Shown here in pieces: positions 41,558-49,811 of a stretch of DNA of 64,000 nt. Below the pieces are notes generated by a model. The model did not search any database. It was not told the origin of the DNA and saw nothing but the letters and a program-made list of their open reading frames with translations. Numbering within the stretch: the first letter of the stretch is position 1; every line of letters starts with the position of its first letter. The DNA comes from Nonomuraea sp. SYSU D8015 (GTDB taxonomy: Bacteria; Actinomycetota; Actinomycetes; Streptosporangiales; Streptosporangiaceae), in assembly GCF_008065375.1 (NCBI RefSeq), contig NZ_VJYI01000009.1:124001-188000 (forward strand). The letters run 5' to 3'. A program made the position numbers and the translations under genes.

Positions 41558-41607
41558 TGTGTCGCCTCCCAGGGATGATATCTGGGGCGAAATAGTACAG
41601 AAGTGGC

Positions 41608-41623
41608 GGGTGAGGTCTCACCC
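41608..41623 (-). terminator. Perfect inverted repeat between NYN and NlpC/P60 genes
   Basis: GGGTGAG-GT-CTCACCC is a 16-bp palindrome between the NYN-gene stop (41653) and the NlpC/P60 start (41557). It may attenuate read-through or serve as an operator for the hydrolase. No U-run follows. Confidence 0.5.
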
Positions 41624-41652
41624 GATCGAACCAAAACGAAGCAAGTCGTAAT

Positions 41653-42975
41653 CTAGGCGCGGCCCAGCCGGCGCAGCAGCAAGGCAGACGGAACGGGTCT
41701 GGCTCCCATGCGCCTGACCGACTCGGCCACCTCGCGGTCCGACGACACCACGGCGATGGCGCGGCCGGGCGGCTCCGCGCGTACGAGCCGGCGGATGAGG
41801 TCGTCGGCGATCTCCCCCGGCTCGCTGAACAGCACCCGCACGCCGCGCGGCGCGACCACCTGGACGGGGGCGTTGAGCTCGGCGCCGTCGAACACCACGG
41901 TCACCTCGACCCTGGTCTGCGCGACCAGTCCGCCGAGCCCGGTCATCAGCCGGTTGCGCTGGTCGGCGAGCGTGAGCGTGCCGTAGCCGGTCTTGGTGAC
42001 GTTGTAGCCGTCGATGATCAGGTGCACCTGCGGCACCGCGAGCAGCTGGTCGAGCAGTTGCGGGTCGTCGTCGGCGAGGGCACGCGCGGGCACGGCGCGC
42101 ACGCCGGGCCGCTCGCCCGTGCTGGCGGCGACCGAGTCGGCGGGCTTGCTGATCGTCGTGGGCAGGGCGAGCTCTCTGCGCAGCCCCGCCGAGGCGTCCT
42201 GCAGCGCGTCGAGCAGCACCCTGATGCGGGCGTCCTCGATGCTCCTGCCCTCGCGGGCGGCCCGGCGCGAGGCCTCCAGCTGCCGCTCCACGTCGGCCAG
42301 CCGCTCGCGCAGCCGCCGCAGCTCGGACTCGCCCGCGCTGCCCGCGGCCGCGGCGGCGGACCTGGCCTCCTCGGCCGCACGCTCCATCTCCTCGGCCCGG
42401 GCGACGGCGGCCTTGGCGCGCTCGCGGGCGTCGTGGAGCTTGCGCCGCAGGTCGGAGTTTTCCGCACGGGCGGCCTTGAGCTGCTCGCGCAGCCGGTCGG
42501 CCTCCTCCTTGGCGGCGCTCTTCTGGGCGGCGAGCTGCTCGCGCAGCCGGGAGACCGCCTCCTCGCGCTCCGACCCCTCGGCCGCCACGGCGGACTGCTC
42601 CAGATCGGTGCGCGCGAACTCGATCATCTCTTCCCAGCCGGGCGGCCGGGTCAAGTAGGCGGCCGCGGCCACGATCACCGGATCGGCGGCCGGGGGCACG
42701 TTGCCCTCGGCCAGGGACGCCACCAGCTCGGGCCATCCGGCCTCCACCGACTCGGCGACCAGCTCGCGAAATTTCTTGTCGTTCTCCAGTTGCGCGGCGA
42801 TGGGCGCGCTGCCGAGCTTGGCCCGTTTGCGGGGGTCGAATTTGGCGATGCCCCGCAGGGGAGGGGGTATGGAGACAGCGGGCATCGTCCCGAGAACCTG
42901 AGCCGCCAGGTCGACGACGTTGAGCCGCACCTGCTCGGGAAGCGGGCGAGACAGGCCTTCACCCGCTGAACTCAT
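41653..42975 (-). CDS. NYN domain (YacP-like) predicted RNase with coiled coil
   Basis: The 440-residue protein has an N-terminal helical region (~1-130), a long charged coiled coil (~135-260, many EEA/RER heptads) and a C-terminal PIN-like NYN domain starting VHLIIDGYNVTKTG, then VEVTVVFDGAEL and AIAVVSSDREVAESVRRMG, with the acidic metal-binding residues in place. YacP-like NYN proteins are predicted endoribonucleases acting in rRNA or mRNA processing. I choose ATG 42975 (MSSAGEGLSRP); an in-frame extension to 43011 is possible. It lies upstream of the NlpC/P60 gene but has its own hairpin end. Confidence 0.87.
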   Translation of the reverse strand: MSSAGEGLSRPLPEQVRLNVVDLAAQVLGTMPAVSIPPPLRGIAKFDPRKRAKLGSAPIAAQLENDKKFRELVAESVEAGWPELVASLAEGNVPPAADPVIVAAAAYLTRPPGWEEMIEFARTDLEQSAVAAEGSEREEAVSRLREQLAAQKSAAKEEADRLREQLKAARAENSDLRRKLHDARERAKAAVARAEEMERAAEEARSAAAAAGSAGESELRRLRERLADVERQLEASRRAAREGRSIEDARIRVLLDALQDASAGLRRELALPTTISKPADSVAASTGERPGVRAVPARALADDDPQLLDQLLAVPQVHLIIDGYNVTKTGYGTLTLADQRNRLMTGLGGLVAQTRVEVTVVFDGAELNAPVQVVAPRGVRVLFSEPGEIADDLIRRLVRAEPPGRAIAVVSSDREVAESVRRMGARPVPSALLLRRLGRA

Positions 42976-43118
42976 CCCACGTGTCCCTTCGCGACATGCC
43001 CTTTCAGACAAGGGTACGGCTGCCGCGTACCTGACCGTAACGGCCGCCTTTGTATGGACGAGCGCTTGGTTGGGGGTGTACGACTGTGCCGGGGCACGTG
43101 TTCACAGGGAGGCCCACC

Positions 43119-44219
43119 GTGACCGAGCAAGTGCGCACCTCCACCCGTGACCTGGAAGAACTGCGCGAACGGGTGGCCGCCTGGCTCCGCGGCAGGGTCG
43201 GCCCGGACGCCGAGGTGTCCGGATTGTCCAGACCGACGGCCAACGGCATGTCAAGTGAGACCCTGTTCTTCACCGCGACCTGGGGTGGGGACATGACGCG
43301 CTGCGTGGCCAGGCTGGCGCCCGCGGGAGAAGCGGTCCCCATATTCCCGTCGTACGACCTGCGGGCGCAGTTCGAGACCATGCGCCTGGCCAGGGAGAAA
43401 GCTGGGATCCCAGCGCCCAGGGCCCTCTGGTTCGAGCCGGACCCCGGCCCGCTCGGCACGCCGTTCTTCGTCATGGAGCGGGCCGAGGGCGAGGTGCCGC
43501 CGGACGTCATGCCGTACACGTTCGGGGGGTGGCTGTGCGACGCGGCCCCCGAGGACCGGCGCAGAGTCCAGGACGCGAGCGTGGGGATCCTGGCGGCGCT
43601 GCACGAGGCACCGTTCACACCGGAGGAGCTGTCCGGAATCGGCACCCGCGGCCTGCGGGCGCACGTCGACGCGCAGTACGCCTACTACGAGTGGGCGCAC
43701 GCGCAGCGGCGCATCCCGCTGCTGGAGCGGGCCTTCGACCGGCTGGAGTCGCTCTGGCCCGAGGAGCCGGGGCCGGACGTGCTGTGCTGGGGCGACGCCC
43801 GCATCGGGAACATGATGTTCCAGGACTTCACCCCGGTCGCGGTGCTCGACTGGGAAATGGCCGCCGTGGGGCCGCGCGAGCTGGACCTCTCGTGGATGAT
43901 CTTCCTGCACCGGTTCTTCCAGGACCTCGCGGTCGCCATGGAGCTCCCCGGCATGCCCGGCTTCATGGGCCGCGACGACGTCTGCCGGAAATATCAGGAG
44001 CTGACCGGCTACCAGCCCCGCGACCTGGACTTCTACGAGCTGTACGCCGCCCTCCGCCACGGGATCATCATGGCCCGGGTCTGGCGGCGCAGGATCCACT
44101 TCGGCGAGCAGCCCGAGCCGGACGACCCCGACGACCTGGTGCTGCACCGGGCCACGATCGAGGAGCTGCTCAGCCGTTGGCGTCGTAGACCAGCAGCGCC
44201 ACCTGGACCCGGTTGTTGA
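43119..44219 (+). CDS. Phosphotransferase (APH) family protein
   Basis: This 366-residue kinase-like protein has the APH/choline-kinase fold: an N-lobe with PTANGMSSETLFFTATW, ERAEGEVPPDVMPY, the catalytic loop LCWGDARIGNMMFQ (Asp and Asn; Trp where HGD is usual, as in FadE36-like members) and the metal Asp in AVLDWEMAAVG. Substrates of this branch are unknown; it is not a confirmed antibiotic kinase. The GTG start at 43119 has GGGAGG upstream. Its last 50 bp overlap the convergent response regulator gene, so antisense interplay is possible. Confidence 0.86.
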   Translation: MTEQVRTSTRDLEELRERVAAWLRGRVGPDAEVSGLSRPTANGMSSETLFFTATWGGDMTRCVARLAPAGEAVPIFPSYDLRAQFETMRLAREKAGIPAPRALWFEPDPGPLGTPFFVMERAEGEVPPDVMPYTFGGWLCDAAPEDRRRVQDASVGILAALHEAPFTPEELSGIGTRGLRAHVDAQYAYYEWAHAQRRIPLLERAFDRLESLWPEEPGPDVLCWGDARIGNMMFQDFTPVAVLDWEMAAVGPRELDLSWMIFLHRFFQDLAVAMELPGMPGFMGRDDVCRKYQELTGYQPRDLDFYELYAALRHGIIMARVWRRRIHFGEQPEPDDPDDLVLHRATIEELLSRWRRRPAAPPGPGC

Positions 44220-44838
44220 GATCCAGCTTGGTCAGGATCCGCGACACGTGCGCCTTGACCGTGGGCACGCTCATGTACAGCTCCCGCGCGATCTCGGCGT
44301 TGGACCTGCCCTGCCCCACCGCCAGCGCCACCTCGCGCTCGCGCTCGCTGAGCCGGGCGAGCAGCTTGCGCGCCCGGTCCGTACGCTCCCCCGCCCCGCC
44401 GTCCGACACGTGCGTGATCAGCTGCCGCGTGACCGCCGGCGACAGGATCGGCTCCCCCGCCGCCACCTTCCTGATCGCCTGCACCAGGTCGCCCGGCGCG
44501 ATGTCCTTCAGCAGGAATCCGGCCGCCCCCGCCCGCAGCGCCCGCAGCACCTGCGCGTCGGCGTGGAACGTGGTCAGCACCACCACCTCGGGCGGCGACG
44601 AGGTGGCCCGCAGCGCCTCGGTCGCGGTGAGCCCGTCGACACCCGGCATGCGGATGTCCATGAGCACCACGTCGGGCCGGTGCTCGGCCACCAGGGGCGG
44701 CACCTCGGACCCGTCGCCGGCCTCGGCCACGATCTCCAGGTCGCCGACGCCCCCTAAGATCATCGACAGCCCCGCCCGGACCATGGCGTCGTCGTCCACG
44801 ATCAGCACCCTGATCGGCTTGCTGACCGGCTCCGTCAT
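44170..44838 (-). CDS. NarL/LuxR-family response regulator
   Basis: This 222-residue regulator has a receiver domain (RVLIVDDDAMVRAGL, phospho-acceptor D61 in VVLMDIRMPG, Lys in GFLLKDI) and a C-terminal LuxR helix-turn-helix (LSEREREVALAVGQG, SNAEIARELYMSVPTVKAH). ATG 44838 overlaps the kinase stop (ATGA), so kinase and regulator are translationally coupled. The long in-frame extension upstream is a shadow of the kinase gene. Its 3' end overlaps the phosphotransferase gene by 50 bp tail to tail. Targets unknown. Confidence 0.93.
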   Translation of the reverse strand: MTEPVSKPIRVLIVDDDAMVRAGLSMILGGVGDLEIVAEAGDGSEVPPLVAEHRPDVVLMDIRMPGVDGLTATEALRATSSPPEVVVLTTFHADAQVLRALRAGAAGFLLKDIAPGDLVQAIRKVAAGEPILSPAVTRQLITHVSDGGAGERTDRARKLLARLSEREREVALAVGQGRSNAEIARELYMSVPTVKAHVSRILTKLDLNNRVQVALLVYDANG

Positions 44839-46067
44839 GCGTCCTCCCGAGTGATCTCCACCGGCCACGGCAGCCAGGCGCGCACCACGAACTGCCCCTC
44901 CGGCGTCGGCCCGTGCTCCAGCCTGCCGCCGGCCAGCTCCGCCCGCTCCGTCAGCCCGATGAGCCCCGCCTTGGCCCCCGGGATGCGCAGGGGGTGGCGC
45001 GACCACAGCGGATTGCGTACCTCCACCGACAGCCCCTTGCCGCGCGCGCCCGTCACGGTGACGGTCACGGGCGCGCCGCCCGCGTGCTTGCGGGCGTTGG
45101 TGAGCGCCTCCTGCGCGATGCGGTAGAGGTTGCGGCCCAGCCCTTCGGGCGCCTCGTCCACGCCCAGGTCGAGCCGCACGTCCATGCCCGCCTGCCGGCA
45201 CTCCTCGACCAGCGCGGGCAGGTCGGCGAGCGTGGGCTGCGGCCGGTCGGGGACGGTGTCGTCCTCGCCCGGCCGCGCGTGGCGCAGCACGCCGATCACC
45301 TCGCGCAGGTCCTGCAGCGCCAGGTGGGCGTTGGTCCTGATGGCCCCGGCCGCCCTGGCGATCTCGTCGGCCGGGGCGTCGGGCCGGAACTCCAGCGCGC
45401 CCGCGTGCAGGCTGAGCATCGAGATGCGGTGCGCGAGCACGTCGTGCATCTCCCTGGCGATGCGCTCGCGCTCCAGCCGCTTGGCCTCCTCGGCGGCGCC
45501 GTCGGCGCGCTGCCGGAGCGACCAGATGAGCTGCCGCCTGGCCCTGATCACGATGCCCCACGCGTAGATGGTCAGCATGAGGGCCGTGAGGAGGATGCCC
45601 CACTCCAGCGGGTCGATGTCGCTCTGAGGCCGGAGGATCACGTACGGCACCAGGGTGATGAGGGCCAGCAGGAATATCGGCCCGGAGACCTTGAACGGCC
45701 GGTGCACCGCCACGGTGAACAACGCCACGGTGGCCGCCCCGCCCACGAGCTCCAGATAGGACGACAACAGGAGGGTCACCAGCGCCAGCCACACCGGCCA
45801 GCGGCGCCGCAGCCAGACCGCTACGCACGACAGCGCGCCCATCACCTGCTCGATGAGGATGAGGGGCTCCGGCTGGCGCTGGAGGTGGAGCTCCTCCAGG
45901 CCCAGGAGCGTGATGCCGCAGGCGATCAGGAACATGGTGATGTCGACGATCCAGTCGCGCAGCGAGCGCCGCACCCGGCGACCCTCCCGGCCGTCGCCGA
46001 GCAGCACGGACGGCAGCGCCCACCGGTATTCGGGGACGAGGCCGTCCTCACGTCGCACCGCCGTCAC
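44835..46067 (-). CDS. Membrane sensor histidine kinase (HisKA_3, NarL-partner type)
   Basis: This ~410-residue kinase has four to six transmembrane segments in the first ~165 residues, the phospho-acceptor region RIAREMHDVLAHRISMLSLHAG, and an HATPase domain with the N-box EALTNARKHAGGAP; the G-boxes are weak (SVEVRNPLW, then LIGLTERAELAGGRL). The start is uncertain: I take GTG 46067 (MTAVRREDGLVPEYRW), since an in-frame start at 46106 would overlap the divergent gene region; GTG 46073 is also possible. It is coupled to the response regulator downstream and divergent from the PH-domain operon, which it may regulate. Confidence 0.88.
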   Translation of the reverse strand: MTAVRREDGLVPEYRWALPSVLLGDGREGRRVRRSLRDWIVDITMFLIACGITLLGLEELHLQRQPEPLILIEQVMGALSCVAVWLRRRWPVWLALVTLLLSSYLELVGGAATVALFTVAVHRPFKVSGPIFLLALITLVPYVILRPQSDIDPLEWGILLTALMLTIYAWGIVIRARRQLIWSLRQRADGAAEEAKRLERERIAREMHDVLAHRISMLSLHAGALEFRPDAPADEIARAAGAIRTNAHLALQDLREVIGVLRHARPGEDDTVPDRPQPTLADLPALVEECRQAGMDVRLDLGVDEAPEGLGRNLYRIAQEALTNARKHAGGAPVTVTVTGARGKGLSVEVRNPLWSRHPLRIPGAKAGLIGLTERAELAGGRLEHGPTPEGQFVVRAWLPWPVEITREDA

Positions 46068-46177
46068 GTACACCGAGGTTAGGCCCTCCCATGGGCACGG
46101 CGACACCGACCAAAGTCGATGCCGCCCGAGACCTCAGACCGACGCCGGGGCCGTCGGCGGGAAGGGACGATTTCCCC

Positions 46178-46405
46178 ATGAAAGAGGTGTTGAAGGTGCT
46201 CGGCTGGCTGCTGCTCCTGCAGGGCGTGGGCGGCCTGGTGAACGGCCTGCTCGGATGGTGGCGGTGGGCGGAGAACCTGATCGTGGTCAACCACCTGGCG
46301 TTCCTCGACGGGTACGAGGTGTTCGCGTCCATCGTGACAGGCGTGCTCGGCTTCGTGCTGCTGGCCGTGGCCGAGTCGGTGGGCAGGGCGGAGGCCGACG
46401 AGTGA
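46178..46405 (+). CDS. Small two-helix membrane protein
   Basis: The 75-residue product has two hydrophobic segments (VLKVLGWLLLLQGVGGLV and FASIVTGVLGFVLLAVA) joined by a short polar loop with WWRWAENL. I do not recognise its family. ATG 46178 has AAGGGA upstream; the in-frame extension to 46091 would add 29 polar residues. Its stop overlaps the GTG of the PH-domain gene (GTGA), so the three genes 46178-48878 form a tightly coupled operon. It may be an accessory subunit of the PH-domain proteins. Confidence 0.65.
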   Translation: MKEVLKVLGWLLLLQGVGGLVNGLLGWWRWAENLIVVNHLAFLDGYEVFASIVTGVLGFVLLAVAESVGRAEADE

Positions 46406-46893
46406 GCGGGACGTCGTTGCGGCCGCCGCGCAACCAGGCCGACCCGCGGGCGATCCCGTGGTGGACGGTGCAGTGGCTGATCCTCATGGTGCCGGTGGCG
46501 GCCGGGGCCGTGGTGTCGTACTGGGTGTTCACCGACCGGCCGGTCTGGCTGGGGGCGGTCGTCGGGGTGCTCGCCGCGGGGTGCCTGGTGATCGCGGTGG
46601 TGGCCCCGCGGGCCTCCTACCGGGTCGAGCGGTGGGAGGTCACCGACCAGGCCGTGTACACCCGCAAGGGGTGGCTGACGCACACCTGGAAGGTGGCGCC
46701 GATGTCGCGGATCCAGCGGATCGACACCGCGCGGGGGCCGGTGCAGCGGTTGTTCGGGCTGGCCGACGTCACGGTCACGACGGCGTCCTCCGCGGGTGCC
46801 ATCAAGATCGAGGCGCTGGACCACGACCTGGCCACCGCCCTGGCCGAACGCCTGACCGCCCTCACCCAGGCGACCCCGGGGGATGCCACGTGA
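46402..46893 (+). CDS. Bacterial PH-domain membrane protein (YdbS-like)
   Basis: The 163-residue protein has two N-terminal transmembrane helices (~22-42 and 50-68) followed by one bacterial PH domain (YRVERWEVTDQAVYTRKGWLTHTWKVAPMSRIQRIDTARGP, then RLFGLADVTVTTASSAG), the bPH_2/DUF304 pattern. YdbS and YdbT homologues in Bacillus form a paired membrane complex linked to resistance to certain bacteriocins. The GTG start at 46402 overlaps the small membrane gene stop, and the stop overlaps the next GTG. Confidence 0.87.
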   Translation: MSGTSLRPPRNQADPRAIPWWTVQWLILMVPVAAGAVVSYWVFTDRPVWLGAVVGVLAAGCLVIAVVAPRASYRVERWEVTDQAVYTRKGWLTHTWKVAPMSRIQRIDTARGPVQRLFGLADVTVTTASSAGAIKIEALDHDLATALAERLTALTQATPGDAT

Positions 46894-48878
46894 ACGGTTT
46901 CTCATCGCACGACCCGCGCGGGCCATTCGCGCCGGGAGTCTCCGGGCAGCAGAGGGGCGACGCCTCGCGCATGCGCGGGGCTCGCGCTCAGGACGAGGGA
47001 GGCCCTCACGAGGCGTCCGGCACTCACCTCGCCGCGGAACCGCGCAGGACGTCCGGCGCGGACGTGACGTGGCAGCGGCTGTCCGGCCGCAGTCTGTGGG
47101 CCTCGGCGGTCAAGTCGCTCGCGGTCGTGGTGCCCGCGGTGCTCGGGCTGACGAGGTTCCTCACGAGCCGGGACTGGCCGGTCGGAGGCGTCGTGGCGGC
47201 GTGCGCGGGGGCGGCGCTGCTGATCGCCGCCGGGGTGGTGGCGTACGACCTGCTCCGGCTCCGGGCGACCCGCTGGCGCCTGACCGCCGACCGGCTGGAG
47301 TTGCGCTCGGGCATCGCCGTACGCCAGAGCCGCTCGATCCCGCGCGACCGGGTCAGGAGCGTGGACCTGCGGGCCGATCCGGTGCGGCGGGTGTTCGGGC
47401 TGACCGTCGTCAAAGTGGGCACGGGCGAGCGTTCCGCCGAGGGCGACGAGCTCACTCTCGACCCGTTGACCAGGCACGACGCCGAGGCGCTCCGCCGTAC
47501 GCTGCTGCTCGGCGACGCCCCCGCGGCGGGCCCGCGGGAGGAGGGCGACGGGCCGCTGGTGGAGCTGCGGTGGTCGTGGATCAAGTACGCGCCGCTGTCG
47601 CTGTGGACGTTCACCGGCGCGGCGGTGGTGCTGGGCGTCGCTTACAAGGTGCTCGACGGGATCGGCCTCAAGGTGATCACCACGGAGGCGGCCGAGAGCG
47701 TGTGGGCATGGGTCACGGCGCGGCCGCTGCAGGCCGTCCCGCTGCTGCTCGCGGCGAACGCCGCCGTGGGGGCGCTGGGGGCCGTGCTGCTGTTCGCCGA
47801 GTCGTGGGGGCGTTACCGGCTTGAGCGTGAGCCGGGCCGGCTGAGGCTGCGCCGCGGCCTGCTGACCACCCGGTCGCTGACGCTGGAGGAGCGCCGGCTG
47901 CGCGGGGTGGAGATCAGCGAGCCGCTGCTGCTCCGGCTGGGCGGCGGGGCGCGCGTCAAGGCCATCGCCACCGGCCTCGGCAAGGCCGCGGAGAACGAGA
48001 CCGAGGACGTCGCCGCCCTCACCCCGCCGCTCCCCCGCCCGCTGGCCTGCCGCCTCGCCGCCCAGATCGCCCATCCCCCCACCGCACCCGGCCCTTCCTT
48101 CGGCGCCGTCCCTGAGACAGGCACTCCGGTCTCCGCTGCGCTCGCACGCATCGGCGACACCGCATCGGCCACCGAGCGCAGCGGCGCCACGGCGGCGTCC
48201 TCAGGGACGGGCCGCCTCAAGGACGTGCCCGGCGCAGGGGCAGCCGCGAGTACCTCCAGCGGGGGCCGGCCGCGTCCGGACCAGGGGTCGGGCGAGGGGT
48301 GGCGGGGGCCGGGTCAGATGTCGGACGGCGGGCGGCCGGGGCAGGATCAGGTGGCGAGTCCGGGTGCCTCACTGGCGGGCGTGTTGTCGGCGGTGAGGGG
48401 GAACGGGCTTCGGCGGCATCCGTCGGCGGCCAGGCGGAGGCGGGTCGTGCGGGCGCTGGTCACGGCCGTGGTGCTGGCGGGTGTCGCGTGGGCGGCGTAC
48501 GGGATGGTGCCGTGGGCGTGGGCGCGGCCGTGGGTGTGGCTGGTCCCGGGTGTGGCGCTGCCGATGGGGCTGTGGCTGGCCGTGGAGAGCGCCAGGAACC
48601 TCGGGCACGCGCTCGGCGGGCGGCACCTGATCACGAGGAGGGGCGCCGCGGTGCGGCACACGGTCGCGCTCGACCGCGCCGGCATCTCGGGCTGGACGAT
48701 CAGCGAGTCGTTCTTCCAGCGCCGCAACGGTCTGGTGACGGTCTCGGCCACCACGGCCGCCGGCGAAGGCAGCTACGACGTGGTGGACGTGGACCGCGGC
48801 GACGGGCTGGAGCTGGCCGCACACGCTGTGCCGGGCCTGCTGGAGCCGTTCCTGGAGCGGCCGTCGCGACGACGCTGA
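46890..48878 (+). CDS. Multi-PH-domain membrane protein (YdbT-like)
   Basis: The 662-residue protein has three repeats of two transmembrane helices plus a bPH_2 domain: RWRLTADRLELRSGIAVRQSRS and FGLTVVKVGTGE (first), RYRLEREPGRLRLRRGLLTTRS (second), and GRHLITRRGAAVRHTVALDR (third). A low-complexity Ser/Gly/Pro linker of ~85 residues (after LACRLAAQIAHPP) sits between the second and third. Start GTG 46890 overlaps the YdbS-like stop by four bases. The pair with YdbS is conserved in Gram-positive bacteria, where a role in envelope defence is known for Bacillus. The upstream in-frame frame to 46458 is a shadow. Confidence 0.86.
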   Translation: MNGFSSHDPRGPFAPGVSGQQRGDASRMRGARAQDEGGPHEASGTHLAAEPRRTSGADVTWQRLSGRSLWASAVKSLAVVVPAVLGLTRFLTSRDWPVGGVVAACAGAALLIAAGVVAYDLLRLRATRWRLTADRLELRSGIAVRQSRSIPRDRVRSVDLRADPVRRVFGLTVVKVGTGERSAEGDELTLDPLTRHDAEALRRTLLLGDAPAAGPREEGDGPLVELRWSWIKYAPLSLWTFTGAAVVLGVAYKVLDGIGLKVITTEAAESVWAWVTARPLQAVPLLLAANAAVGALGAVLLFAESWGRYRLEREPGRLRLRRGLLTTRSLTLEERRLRGVEISEPLLLRLGGGARVKAIATGLGKAAENETEDVAALTPPLPRPLACRLAAQIAHPPTAPGPSFGAVPETGTPVSAALARIGDTASATERSGATAASSGTGRLKDVPGAGAAASTSSGGRPRPDQGSGEGWRGPGQMSDGGRPGQDQVASPGASLAGVLSAVRGNGLRRHPSAARRRRVVRALVTAVVLAGVAWAAYGMVPWAWARPWVWLVPGVALPMGLWLAVESARNLGHALGGRHLITRRGAAVRHTVALDRAGISGWTISESFFQRRNGLVTVSATTAAGEGSYDVVDVDRGDGLELAAHAVPGLLEPFLERPSRRR

Positions 48879-48951
48879 CGGGAGACGCGCTCACGCGGGA
48901 GAAACGCCCGCTGAAGAAGAACCGGCGGGAAAGAAGCAGCCGGGAAAAGGG

Positions 48952-49018
48952 TTGAGCCGCGTGACCCCCTGGGCTTGCCCATGCCCCTGTACTGGACAAA
49001 CCCGATCGCGCGGCTCAA
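48952..49018. other. 10-bp inverted repeat enclosing 47 nt
   Basis: TTGAGCCGCG (48952-48961) and CGCGGCTCAA (49009-49018) are perfect inverted arms around a 47-nt loop that itself contains GGG-CTTG-CCC. It lies between the PH operon and the ABC transporter operon and touches the first CTTGCAG box. It could end the PH transcript or fold in the transporter leader. Confidence 0.55.
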
Positions 49019-49066
49019 GTGCTTGCAGTAATAACGGTATTTGTCCCACTTGCAACCCGGTTGCAG
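49019..49066 (+). promoter_or_regulatory. CTTGCA boxes upstream of the ABC transporter operon
   Basis: GTGCTTGCAG (49019-49028), CTTGCAA (49049-49055) and the 15-bp palindrome TGCAACCCGGTTGCA (49051-49065) cluster 50-95 bp upstream of GTG 49115. The same GTGCTTGCAG 10-mer and a CTTGCAAG palindrome occur at 55266-55284 before the kinase-linked membrane protein gene. I infer a shared regulator; its identity is unknown. Confidence 0.5.
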
Positions 49067-49114
49067 CCTCATTAACCGTTGACGTGGATCACTGGTCAGG
49101 AGGATGATCCGCGG

Positions 49115-49780
49115 GTGACGCCTGGACCGGCGCTCGCCTGCCATGCACTCAGCTGCCGGGCAGGAGGGCGTACGATCATCGAGAACCTCACCCTCGAGCT
49201 GGACCGCGCCGAACGCGTGGCGCTCATGGGCCCGTCGGGATCCGGAAAGACCACGCTGCTCACCACGCTCGCCGGCCTGCTCCCGCCCGCCTCGGGACGC
49301 GTGCTGGTCGGCGGCGTGCCCCTGGACGAGCAGCCGGAGCTGCGGGCCGGGCTGGCGCTGGTCTTCCAGTCGTACGGGCTGCTGAGCCTGCTCACCGCGG
49401 CCGAGAACGTCGAGGTCGCGTTGCGGGCGGCGGGACGGGCGCCGCGTGAGGCCGTAAGTCTGGCCGCGGCCGCGCTGGAGAGGCTGCGGGTGTCGAAGTT
49501 CGCCGATCACCTGGTCGAGGAGCTGTCGGGCGGCCAGCAGCAGCGGGTGGCGGTGGCCAGGGCGCTGGCGTTGCGGCCCCGGGTGCTGCTGGCCGACGAG
49601 CCGACGGCCGAGCAGGACGCCACGCACCGCGCCCTCGTCCTGGACGAGCTCCTCGCGGTGACCGGCGAGGGCACCACGCTGGTGATCGCCACGCACGACC
49701 CCGAGGTGGCCGAGCGCTGCGACCGGGTGATCGATCTGCGTGCCCTCGCCCATGGCCGGCAGTCGAGGAGCACCTCATGA
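49115..49780 (+). CDS. ABC transporter ATP-binding protein (MacB/LolD type), first
   Basis: This 221-residue ATPase has Walker A GPSGSGKTT, Q-loop VFQSYGLLS, signature LSGGQQQR, Walker B VLLADEPT and the switch His in IATHDPEVA. It is of the LolD/MacB/FtsE class that powers extracytoplasmic mechanical or export work rather than import. GTG 49115 has GGAGG 11 bases upstream; a TTG at 49079 is a weaker choice because it lies before the ribosome site. It is followed by a second ATPase and a large FtsX-like permease, so the complex could use two different ATPase subunits. Confidence 0.9.
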   Translation: MTPGPALACHALSCRAGGRTIIENLTLELDRAERVALMGPSGSGKTTLLTTLAGLLPPASGRVLVGGVPLDEQPELRAGLALVFQSYGLLSLLTAAENVEVALRAAGRAPREAVSLAAAALERLRVSKFADHLVEELSGGQQQRVAVARALALRPRVLLADEPTAEQDATHRALVLDELLAVTGEGTTLVIATHDPEVAERCDRVIDLRALAHGRQSRSTS

Positions 49781-49811
49781 GCCAGGTCCGCACGACCGCA
49801 GGGCATCGCCC

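Noticed and set aside
43119..44219. Aminoglycoside phosphotransferase (resistance gene)
   Set aside because: The catalytic loop has WGD rather than HGD and fits the broad actinobacterial phosphotransferase branch; nothing points to a drug substrate.
44839..46023. Extension of the response regulator gene to 617 residues
   Set aside because: It is a shadow of the histidine kinase gene; the receiver domain starts at ATG 44838.
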